From contig PLEB01000083.1 of assembly GCA_003136915.1 (NCBI GenBank), forward strand, positions 1,260 to 6,540: a stretch of 5,281 bases of DNA, written 5' to 3'. A program made the position numbers and the translations under genes. Shown here in pieces: positions 1-5,281 of the stretch. Numbering within the stretch: position 1 is the first letter of the stretch; the number at the start of each line of letters is the position of its first letter. A model generated the notes under the pieces. It was not told the origin of the DNA and ran no database searches. It saw only the letters and a program-made list of their open reading frames with translations. The stretch is from Chitinophagaceae bacterium. GTDB taxonomy: Bacteria; Bacteroidota; Bacteroidia; Chitinophagales; Chitinophagaceae.

Positions 1-840
1 CTGGAAAGAAATCTCCGTAACCGCATTAACCAACTCTGGAAAGGCGCGGAATGGAGCTGGCACCAGCGGGATGGGGGTAATTCCCTTTACTGGCACTGGA
101 GTCCGAACAACGGATGGAGTATGAATTTCGAGATCCGCGGATGGAATGAATGCCTCATCACTTATGTGCTGGCAGCATCTTCCCCAACATATCCTATCAC
201 TAAGAATGTGTACGACAAATGCTGGGCAGAAAGCAATCATTTTATCAATGGCCGTTCTTACTATGGCATTGTGCTTCCCCTGGGATTTCCCTATGGTGGC
301 CCTCTTTTCTTTGCACATTATAGTTTTATGGGGCTTGATCCCCACGGACTGAAAGATGAATATGCCAATTACTGGGAGCAGAATACCAACCATACCCTGA
401 TTAATTATAAACATTGCGTGATCAATCCGAATCACTTCAAAGGTTACGGCGAAAATTGCTGGGGCCTTACAGCAAGTGATACCTACGATGGCTACAATGC
501 ACATTCACCGACAAATGATTTCGGCACCATCACCCCTTCCGCCGCACTTTCTTCATTTCCCTACACGCCGGAATATTCCATGAAAGCGCTGAAACATTTT
601 TATTACGACCTGGGAGATAGGATCTGGGGAAAATATGGATTTACAGATGCATTCAATGAAACCAAAAACTGGTATGCCCAAAATTACCTGGCAATAGACG
701 AGGGGCCAATTGTTGATATGATTGAAGATTATCGCAGCGGTCTGCTGTGGAAACTTTTTATGAGCTGTCCCGAGGTTCAATCCGGACTTCAAAGACTCGG
801 GTTACAAAGCCCGTATTTCAAAAATACCGGGAACGAGTAA
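1..840 (+). CDS. GH144-type (PF10091 'glycoamylase' domain) glucanase, 3' part only
   Basis: The reading frame is open from base 1 to the TAA at 838-840, giving 279 visible residues. The N-terminus, including any signal peptide, lies outside the window; the ATG at 121 is internal. The visible part carries the conserved series I associate with PF10091: W-rich NNGWS (36-40), GWNE (47-50), SSPTYPI (60-66), GGPLFFAHYS (99-108), WGLTASD (154-160), TPSAALSSFPYTPEYS (178-193), WGKYGFTDAFN (209-219) and DEGPIVDMIEDYRSGLLW (233-250). Bacteroidota members of this family are classed as GH144, whose characterised member from Chitinophaga pinensis is an endo-beta-1,2-glucanase of roughly 450 residues, so about 160-170 residues are probably missing. 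The Glu of GWNE is a candidate active-site acid by position, but this is inference. The GH3 and SGNH genes downstream support a degradative, exported role. The same domain also occurs in cyclic beta-1,2-glucan synthases; the ending here, with no phosphorylase domain, argues against that. The exact substrate is uncertain. Confidence 0.88.
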   Translation: MERNLRNRINQLWKGAEWSWHQRDGGNSLYWHWSPNNGWSMNFEIRGWNECLITYVLAASSPTYPITKNVYDKCWAESNHFINGRSYYGIVLPLGFPYGGPLFFAHYSFMGLDPHGLKDEYANYWEQNTNHTLINYKHCVINPNHFKGYGENCWGLTASDTYDGYNAHSPTNDFGTITPSAALSSFPYTPEYSMKALKHFYYDLGDRIWGKYGFTDAFNETKNWYAQNYLAIDEGPIVDMIEDYRSGLLWKLFMSCPEVQSGLQRLGLQSPYFKNTGNE

Positions 841-937
841 GCGCCCCAAACGAAGACCCCACCCTCAAAAACCGGATAGAATGATTTAAAGAGATAGATG
901 TAATTTGAGATCCCTTTAATTTCCAAACATCTTCATC

Positions 938-1594
938 ATGAAAATATTAAGAAGCTTCCTGCTGGTAATAGCCACGGTTTACGTTTCCGAGTGTATTGCC
1001 CAGCCGTTTGCCTCTGAGATCCGGGAATTTAAAAGGCAGGACAGCATTCATTTCCCTCCGTTGCAGGCTATCCTTTTTGTGGGCAGCTCTTCCTTCCATT
1101 TCTGGACCGATGTAAATAGTTACTTTCCCGGATACACAATTATTAATCGCGGCTTTGGCGGCTCTTCGCTTCCGGATGTGATCAGATACGCAGATGAAAT
1201 TATTTTTCCCTATCAGCCTAAGCAAGTCGTGATCTATTGCGGGGAGAATGACCTGGCGGCATCGGCTGCTGTTAATTCTGATACGGTTTTTGAGCGGTTC
1301 AAAAGCCTGTTTGTACTCATTCGTTCAAAAATGCCGGGAGAAAATATCCTTTTCATTTCCTTAAAGCCGAGTCCGAGCAGGGAACGGCTGATGCCGGAAA
1401 TGGAAGCTGCCAACCTGCTGATCAAAACCTATCTTTCCCTTCAGACGAACGCTCATTTTATTGACGTGTATCATATCATGCTGAATCCCGACGGGACTGT
1501 GATAAAAGATATCTTCAAAGATGATATGCTGCACATGAACCCCAAAGGTTATGCGCTCTGGCAAAAAGAAATTGCTCCTTATTTATCCAAATAA
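938..1594 (+). CDS. Secreted SGNH/GDSL-type esterase
   Basis: This 218-residue protein has a hydrophobic Sec signal peptide (about residues 4-21) with probable cleavage near CIA|QP. Cys19 is preceded by Glu, so it is not a good lipobox. The mature protein shows all SGNH hydrolase blocks: block I FVGSSSF, with Ser51 as likely nucleophile (GSS in place of GDS); block II NRGFGGSS around Gly72; block III GEND with Asn104; and block V DMLH with the Asp196/His199 pair, followed by the usual NPKGYALW. Length is normal for a single-domain member. It should hydrolyse an ester in the periplasm or outside the cell. It lies 97 bp after the GH144 stop and 12 bp before GH3, so co-transcription with GH3 is very likely. 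By context it may deacylate a substituted glucan, but nothing in the sequence identifies the acyl group. The start is supported by the signal peptide beginning at this ATG; there is no Shine-Dalgarno. The 97-bp gap upstream holds no convincing promoter or terminator. Confidence 0.93.
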   Translation: MKILRSFLLVIATVYVSECIAQPFASEIREFKRQDSIHFPPLQAILFVGSSSFHFWTDVNSYFPGYTIINRGFGGSSLPDVIRYADEIIFPYQPKQVVIYCGENDLAASAAVNSDTVFERFKSLFVLIRSKMPGENILFISLKPSPSRERLMPEMEAANLLIKTYLSLQTNAHFIDVYHIMLNPDGTVIKDIFKDDMLHMNPKGYALWQKEIAPYLSK

Positions 1595-1606
1595 TAATAA
1601 CCTGTT

Positions 1607-3874
1607 ATGAGAAAACTTTTTACTGCCTGGTTCATGCTCTTTGCGATAGCCACCATGCATGCGCAGGACACAAAAATGAATACTTTCATCAGTAACCTCA
1701 TGAGTAAAATGACGGTGGATGAAAAGATCGGTCAGCTCAACCTGGTAACTCCCGGGGGGGCAGTTACCGGATCGGTTGTAAGTAAAGATGTGGATGAAAA
1801 GATCCGTCAGGGAAATGTCGGTGGTCTGTTTGGAATAACCGGTCCCGACAAAGTGCGCCAGGCCCAGGATATCGCAATGAAAAATTCAAAGCTTCATATA
1901 CCACTGATTTTCGGTCTCGACGTGATCCACGGCCATAAAACGATATTCCCGATTCCCCTGGGTTTATCCTGCACCTGGGATACGGCGATGATTAAAAAGA
2001 GCGCGCGTATCGCAGCCACTGAAGCCAGTGCCGACGGGTTGGACTGGGTATTCTCCCCCATGGTTGATATCGCCCGGGACCCGCGCTGGGGAAGGGTTGC
2101 CGAAGGAGCCGGCGAGGACCCTTATCTCGGATCCGCCATTGCTGCTGCCATGGTACGCGGATACCAGGGAACGGACCTGACAAAAAACGATGCTGTGATG
2201 GCCTGTGTAAAACATTTTGCATTGTACGGGGCAGCAGATGCCGGCCGCGAATACAATACGGTTGACATGAGCCGCATTAAAATGTACCAGTATTATTTGC
2301 CACCTTACAAAGCGGCCGTGGATGCAGGCATAGGGAGCGTAATGAGTTCATTCAATGAAATTGATGGGATCCCTGCAACAGGAAATAAATGGTTGCTGAC
2401 GGATCTTTTAAGAAATGAATGGAAATTCAAAGGATTCGTAGTTTCTGATTACACTTCCCTTAGTGAAATGCAGGCCCATGGTATGGGAGATCTTAAAACC
2501 GTTTCTGCGCTGGCGCTAAATGCCGGACTGGACATGGATATGGTGAGTGAAGGATTTCTGAACACCCTGAAGCAATCCCTGAAAGAAGGAAAAATTACAG
2601 TAAAGCAAATTGACGAGGCCTGCCGCCTGGTGCTTGAAGCAAAATATAAGCTGGGCCTATTCTCCGATCCTTACCGCCGGATGAGCAACGAACGCGCATC
2701 AAAAGAAATACTTTCGGACGACCATCGCAAATTTGCCCGGGAAATTGCCGCCCATTCTTTTGTTTTGCTGAAGAATAATGAGCATATCCTTCCCCTTAAA
2801 AAATCCGGAACGATTGCCCTGATCGGCCCCCTTGCCAGCAATCACCGAAACATGCTCGGGACCTGGAGTGTATCAGGAGATCCGGAAAAATCCGTTTCGG
2901 TGATGGAAGGAATAAAAAATGTTGCCGGTTCAGATGTGAATATCATTTACGCGAAGGGCGCAAATATTTCAGACGATAGCATGCTGATCAAAAACACAAA
3001 TGTGTTCGGTCCGGAAATTGAACCAGAAACCCGCACGCCTGAAGCCATGCTGAGTGAAGCAGTGGCCGCAGCAGAAAAATCGGATATTGTTGTGGCCGTC
3101 CTCGGTGAGGCGGCAGACATGACCGGCGAGTCTTCAAGCCGTGCGGATATCTCCATTCCGGAAAGCCAGGAGAACCTGCTGAGGGCGCTGGTTAAAACAG
3201 GCAAACCCCTTGTACTCGTGCTTTTCAATGGCCGTCCGCTCACGCTCACCTGGGAAAATCAACACGTACAGGCCATCCTCGACGCCTGGTTCGGTGGAAC
3301 GGAAGCAGGAAATGCCATTGCAGACGTGCTGTTCGGAAATTACAACCCTTCCGGAAAATTATCCATGTCGTTCCCGGTAAGTGTGGGACAGATCCCGGTT
3401 TATTATAACGCAAAAAATACGGGTCGTCCGTATAACGGAGAAGGCGGTCCAAAGTTTAAATCCGATTACCTGGACATTCCTAATGAACCGCTTTATCCCT
3501 TTGGATACGGATTAAGTTATACTGTGTTTTCTTACGCCGGGCTATCCCTGAGCCCCGCGCAGATTTCACCAAACCACCCGGTACAGGTAAAACTAACGGT
3601 GACCAATACCGGAAATTATGATGGCGAGGAAACCGTGCAATTGTATATCCGGGATCCGGTTGCCAGCGTTACCCAGCCTGTTAAGGAACTGAAAAAATTT
3701 CAGAAACTCTGGCTGAAGAAAGGAGAAAGCAAGGAAGTAAATTTCACGCTCACAACAGATGATCTCAGGTTTGTAGGCAGCAGCCTCCGCTGGATCTACG
3801 AACCCGGCGAGTTCAGGGTTTTTGTGGGTGGGAATTCGAGGGATGTGGTGGAAGCTGATCTTTCAGGAGATTGA
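1607..3874 (+). CDS. bglX: Secreted GH3 beta-glucosidase, BglX type
   Basis: This is a complete 755-residue protein, close to E. coli BglX (765). A signal peptide covers about residues 1-20 (cleavage near MHA|QD), so it acts in the periplasm or at the surface. The N-terminal TIM-barrel domain (about 37-350) contains KMTVDEKIGQL, GLDVIHG (103-109), DPRWGR-EGAGEDPYLG (158-175), the Lys202-His203 substrate-binding pair and GFVVSDY, with Asp281 as retaining nucleophile. The alpha/beta C-terminal domain (about 385-635) carries GESSSRADISIP, with Glu508 as likely acid/base, then FGGTEAG and PFGYGLSYT. A fibronectin III-like domain (about 663-743) ends the protein. The family removes terminal beta-linked glucose from oligosaccharides. 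Next to a GH144 enzyme, sophoro-oligosaccharides are the expected substrate; a GH3 enzyme from a Bacteroides thetaiotaomicron GH144 locus is known to act on them. Exact linkage preference cannot be read from the sequence. It starts 12 bp after the esterase stop without a Shine-Dalgarno, as is common in Bacteroidota. A 7-G run lies at 1754-1760 within codons 50-52. Confidence 0.96.
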   Translation: MRKLFTAWFMLFAIATMHAQDTKMNTFISNLMSKMTVDEKIGQLNLVTPGGAVTGSVVSKDVDEKIRQGNVGGLFGITGPDKVRQAQDIAMKNSKLHIPLIFGLDVIHGHKTIFPIPLGLSCTWDTAMIKKSARIAATEASADGLDWVFSPMVDIARDPRWGRVAEGAGEDPYLGSAIAAAMVRGYQGTDLTKNDAVMACVKHFALYGAADAGREYNTVDMSRIKMYQYYLPPYKAAVDAGIGSVMSSFNEIDGIPATGNKWLLTDLLRNEWKFKGFVVSDYTSLSEMQAHGMGDLKTVSALALNAGLDMDMVSEGFLNTLKQSLKEGKITVKQIDEACRLVLEAKYKLGLFSDPYRRMSNERASKEILSDDHRKFAREIAAHSFVLLKNNEHILPLKKSGTIALIGPLASNHRNMLGTWSVSGDPEKSVSVMEGIKNVAGSDVNIIYAKGANISDDSMLIKNTNVFGPEIEPETRTPEAMLSEAVAAAEKSDIVVAVLGEAADMTGESSSRADISIPESQENLLRALVKTGKPLVLVLFNGRPLTLTWENQHVQAILDAWFGGTEAGNAIADVLFGNYNPSGKLSMSFPVSVGQIPVYYNAKNTGRPYNGEGGPKFKSDYLDIPNEPLYPFGYGLSYTVFSYAGLSLSPAQISPNHPVQVKLTVTNTGNYDGEETVQLYIRDPVASVTQPVKELKKFQKLWLKKGESKEVNFTLTTDDLRFVGSSLRWIYEPGEFRVFVGGNSRDVVEADLSGD

Positions 3875-3885
3875 ATTTAAAGTGG

Positions 3886-3956
3886 ATGGTATATGGTGGA
3901 TGGTAGATGGACTTTAAACGCATTTACTCCTCCATCTACCATCCACCATATACCAT
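3886..3956. repeat. 71-bp palindromic element with perfect 26-bp arms made of CCATNNA heptamers
   Basis: Arms at 3886-3911 and 3931-3956 are perfect reverse complements over 26 bp, separated by a 19-nt loop (3912-3930) that contains TTTAAA. The right arm reads as successive heptamers CCATCTA, CCATCCA, CCATATA, CCATAAA (the last runs into the flank), and the left arm is their complement. The element begins 12 nt after the GH3 stop and ends 9 nt before the HAD start, so it fills the whole intergenic gap. It could fold as a very stable hairpin in RNA from either strand. No T-run follows either arm, so it is not a standard intrinsic terminator. It could stabilise the 3' end of the glucanase-operon mRNA, act in factor-dependent termination, or be one copy of a dispersed palindromic repeat family. 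There is no clear target-site duplication. Confidence 0.9.
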
Positions 3957-3965
3957 AAACAATAA

Positions 3966-4580
3966 ATGGAAGGTATTAAAAATATCATCTTCGATCTCGG
4001 CGGCGTAATCATGAACATTGATGTGAAGCGCACACAGAAAGCGTTCACGGAAATGGGCGTAAAAAACATTAACGATTATTTCGGTCATGGATTTGCAGCT
4101 TCCTTTTTTAAAGACCATGAATCAGGAAAGATCAGTGATGAAGTTTTTATTCAGAAAATAAAGGAAGCGGTGAAACTGGATATTCCGGATGATCAGGTTA
4201 TTGCGGCCTGGAATGCCTTGCTACTCGATTTTCCCGCAGAAAGGATTGAATTGCTCGAAGAAATCCGGAAAAAATACCGGATTTTTTTATTCAGTAATAC
4301 CAATGCCATCCACCGGGACCGGTTCATGGAAATCTACCGGAACAGCTACCCATCCGGGGAACTGGATGATCATTTTGAACATGCCTATTATTCCCATATC
4401 ATGGGGCATCGGAAACCCGATAAATCGGGATTTGAATTGATTATTCGCGAGAACCACCTCGATCCTGCCCAAACCCTTTTTGTGGATGATGCATTTATCA
4501 ACGTGGCCGGAGCCATTGAATCCGGACTAAAAGGCCTCTACCTGCCTCCCGGTATGACTATGAATGATATCCGTTGGTGA
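3966..4580 (+). CDS. HAD-IA family phosphatase, YihX-like
   Basis: This 204-residue protein has no signal peptide and is presumably cytoplasmic. The HAD motifs are present: motif I FDLGGVI with nucleophile Asp10 (the second Asp of DxD is replaced by Gly12, as in YihX-type proteins), motif II FSNTN with Ser110, motif III HRKPD with Lys150, and motif IV FVDDA with Asp174/Asp175. The helical cap lies between motifs I and II. From memory it closely parallels E. coli YihX (199 residues), including the HE-G-ISDE-F cap segment, SNTN--H and MG-RKP. YihX is an alpha-D-glucose-1-phosphate phosphatase. HAD substrate specificity drifts easily, so that activity is a suggestion only. The start is fixed by motif I beginning at residue 9, as in homologues; no Shine-Dalgarno is present. 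It follows the glucan cluster on the same strand but is separated from it by the 71-bp palindrome, so operon membership is doubtful. Its stop abuts that of the convergent gene. A terminator-like hairpin lies inside it at 4261-4288. Confidence 0.92.
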   Translation: MEGIKNIIFDLGGVIMNIDVKRTQKAFTEMGVKNINDYFGHGFAASFFKDHESGKISDEVFIQKIKEAVKLDIPDDQVIAAWNALLLDFPAERIELLEEIRKKYRIFLFSNTNAIHRDRFMEIYRNSYPSGELDDHFEHAYYSHIMGHRKPDKSGFELIIRENHLDPAQTLFVDDAFINVAGAIESGLKGLYLPPGMTMNDIRW

Positions 4581-4808
4581 TCACTTTACTTCTTCAAAAT
4601 CAATGTATTCCCCAACCTTAGCGGTGTTTGGCGGAGGTGGTTGGGGGGCATCCGGGGCTTGCTTTTCCTGGTCTTTTGTGCCGGGTTGGCCGTTCATATG
4701 AGTGAACTGCTGACGTACGTGGCGCGTGGTCCGGAAAACAGGGATCAGGAATCCTGTAATAAACTTATACAGGAAGTATATGAGAATGGCTAAGAAAAAA
4801 ACATTCAT
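4581..4808 (-). CDS. Small DUF4834-type membrane protein
   Basis: This 75-residue protein has one N-terminal membrane segment (about residues 2-24, rich in Phe, Leu, Ile and Tyr). A basic stretch follows (RTTRHVRQQF), then a low-complexity linker rich in Gln, Pro, Asp and Lys with a PPPP run (about 57-60). The acidic C-terminus GEYIDFEEVK is the part I recognise: many Bacteroidota small proteins annotated as DUF4834 end in a GEY/GDY-(I/V)D-(Y/F)EE-(I/V)K tail. That ending and the layout make it a real gene, not a chance frame. No biochemical function is established to my knowledge; the positive-inside rule would place the tail in the cytoplasm. It is transcribed divergently from rimP, with 158 bp between the start codons, and converges on the HAD gene with zero spacing. 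A TAnnTTTG box lies 7 nt upstream of its start. Confidence 0.85.
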   Translation of the reverse strand: MNVFFLAILIYFLYKFITGFLIPVFRTTRHVRQQFTHMNGQPGTKDQEKQAPDAPQPPPPNTAKVGEYIDFEEVK

Positions 4809-4815
4809 AGAGCTG

Positions 4816-4823
4816 CAAAATTA
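4816..4823 (-). promoter_or_regulatory. Possible -7 element for the DUF4834-type gene
   Basis: On the - strand this reads TAATTTTG, an exact match to the Bacteroidota -7 consensus TAnnTTTG. It ends 7 nt before the start codon at 4808, so a transcript from it would have an almost absent leader. The nearest upstream TTTG (4836-4839) is only 12 nt away, shorter than the usual 17-23 nt, so the -33 half is weak. An 8-bp AT-rich match can occur by chance. Confidence 0.35.
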
Positions 4824-4877
4824 AGACAGAACGCACAAACAGCCTGTTAAAAAGGCAACCTTCAGTTAAAACCGAAT

Positions 4878-4910
4878 TTTGGTAAGAATCGATTAAATCC
4901 ATTAAATTTG
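4878..4910 (+). promoter_or_regulatory. Bacteroidota-type primary sigma promoter for rimP
   Basis: A -33 element TTTG (4878-4881) and a -7 element TAAATTTG (4903-4910) are separated by 21 nt. Both match the TTTG / TAnnTTTG consensus used by the primary sigma factor of Bacteroidota. Transcription would begin near 4915-4920, giving a leader of about 50 nt before the rimP ATG. Almost the whole of that leader is taken up by the terminator-like hairpin at 4933-4963. Confidence 0.75.
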
Positions 4911-4932
4911 CATCCGGAAAAGTGAAACATCG

Positions 4933-4963
4933 GAAGGGAACGCAATCGTTCCCTTCTTTTTTT
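4933..4963 (+). terminator. Intrinsic terminator/attenuator in the rimP leader
   Basis: The arms 4933-4942 (GAAGGGAACG) and 4947-4956 (CGTTCCCTTC) form a perfect 10-bp stem with a CAAT loop, followed immediately by seven T (4957-4963). The directional T-run marks it as a + strand terminator. No + strand gene lies between the HAD stop at 4580 and this site, so the only obvious transcript it could stop is the one starting at the promoter just upstream. It ends 3 nt before the rimP start codon and would also hide the ribosome landing site when folded. I infer conditional control, meaning attenuation of the rimP operon, because unconditional termination would silence a core gene. Confidence 0.8.
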
Positions 4964-4966
4964 CGT

Positions 4967-5281
4967 ATGAATAATGAACCGCCTGCTGAACGGATTAAAC
5001 AGATGATAGAGGACTTATTAGCCGCCGATCCGGCATATTTCCTTGTAGAACTGAGGGTTAAGCCAGTCAACGATCTGAAAGTTTTTGTGGATGGCGACCA
5101 GGGGATTACCATTGAAAAGGCAGTTCAGGTAAACCGGGCCCTCTACAAAAAAATTGAAGAATCCGGTCTGTTCCCCGCCGGTGATTTTTCGCTGGAGGTT
5201 TCTTCTGCGGGTCTGGATGAACCGCTCAAATTATTCCGGCAGTACAGGAAAAATACAGGGCGCCATGTGGAGGTAGTTTTA
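4967..5281 (+). CDS. rimP: Ribosome maturation factor RimP, 5' part (runs off window)
   Basis: The frame is open from ATG 4967 to the last base, giving 105 residues of an expected 150-155. RimP binds the 30S subunit and assists late small-subunit assembly in the cytoplasm. The N-terminal alpha/beta domain (about 8-82) shows VELRVKP, the strand-turn KVFVDGDQGITIEKAVQVNRAL and the family hallmark SLEVSSAGLDEPLK (75-88), close to the LEVSSPGLDRPL form of other phyla. The following RQYRKNTGRHVEVVL (91-105) opens the C-terminal SH3-like domain. In most bacteria nusA and infB follow, which can be expected just beyond the window. The ATG suits family start positions. An in-frame GTG at 4922 is technically possible but would read through the terminator hairpin and is unlikely. 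There is no Shine-Dalgarno; the bases before the ATG are a T-run plus CGT. Confidence 0.95.
   Translation, partial: MNNEPPAERIKQMIEDLLAADPAYFLVELRVKPVNDLKVFVDGDQGITIEKAVQVNRALYKKIEESGLFPAGDFSLEVSSAGLDEPLKLFRQYRKNTGRHVEVVL

Noticed and set aside
146..352. 68-codon + strand frame inside the GH144 gene
   Set aside because: It lies wholly within the conserved glycoamylase-domain frame and has no recognisable features of its own.
810..831. Hairpin CCCGTATTT / AAATAC-CGGG at the end of the GH144 gene as a terminator
   Set aside because: The stem has a bulged C, lies inside the coding sequence and lacks a T-run. It is more likely incidental.
901..907. TAATTTG before the SGNH gene as a -7 promoter box
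   Set aside because: It is one base short of TAnnTTTG, and I see no properly spaced TTTG upstream, so I do not call a promoter in the 97-bp gap.
19..939. Cys19 of the SGNH esterase signal region as a lipoprotein anchor (gene from 938)
   Set aside because: The residues before Cys19 are V-S-E. Glu at the -1 position does not fit a lipobox, so an ordinary signal peptidase I site near residue 21-22 is preferred. The start given here is only nominal; the residue is encoded at about 992-994.
2947..3249. 100-codon open frame on the - strand within the GH3 gene
   Set aside because: It is a Ser/Ala/Thr-rich shadow of the GH3 coding strand with no family features. The + strand frame holds the GH3 acid/base motif here.
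4416..4429. CCCGAT-AA-ATCGGG inverted repeat in the HAD gene as an operator
   Set aside because: It sits in the codons of the conserved KPD motif region and its loop is only 2 nt, so chance codon composition explains it.
4765..5112. 115-codon open frame on the - strand across the rimP/DUF4834 intergenic region
   Set aside because: It is antisense to rimP, overlaps the DUF4834-type gene on the same strand in another frame, and covers the promoter and terminator. It has no recognisable motifs, whereas rimP on the opposite strand is unmistakable.

Overview
The window looks like the chromosome of a Bacteroidota member, plausibly Chitinophagaceae-like. Four things suggest this. Secreted proteins have short Sec signal peptides ending in Ala-Gln. 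Shine-Dalgarno sequences are essentially absent. A near-perfect Bacteroidota-type promoter (TTTG-N21-TAnnTTTG) precedes rimP. A DUF4834-type small membrane protein, a family I know from this phylum, is present. Base composition is moderate, and codon use looks even across the genes by eye.

Left two-thirds (1-3874, all + strand): a carbohydrate-degradation cluster. It starts with the C-terminal 279 residues of a PF10091/GH144 glucanase, the endo-beta-1,2-glucanase family. Next comes a secreted SGNH/GDSL esterase, then, 12 bp later, a full-length secreted BglX-type GH3 beta-glucosidase. The simplest reading is an exported pathway: GH144 cuts a glucan (probably beta-1,2-glucan) to oligosaccharides, GH3 releases glucose, and the esterase may remove acyl decorations. 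The substrate is inferred from families and context and is not proven by the sequence.

Middle (3875-4580): a 71-bp palindromic element with perfect 26-bp arms built from degenerate CCATNNA heptamers sits between GH3 and a cytoplasmic HAD-IA phosphatase. The phosphatase resembles the glucose-1-phosphate phosphatase YihX.

Right (4581-5281): a DUF4834-like membrane protein on the - strand converges on the HAD gene with directly abutting stop codons (GTGATCAC palindrome). A 158-bp divergent intergenic region follows, and then the 5' two-thirds of rimP, normally the first gene of the rimP-nusA-infB operon. The most interesting regulatory signal lies here: a strong consensus promoter is followed by a textbook intrinsic terminator (10-bp perfect stem, 4-nt loop, 7 T) ending 3 nt before the rimP ATG. 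This looks like a transcription attenuator in the leader of a transcription/translation-factor operon.

I see no tRNA, rRNA, CRISPR array, insertion sequence or phage gene. No intergenic stretch exceeds 300 bp.
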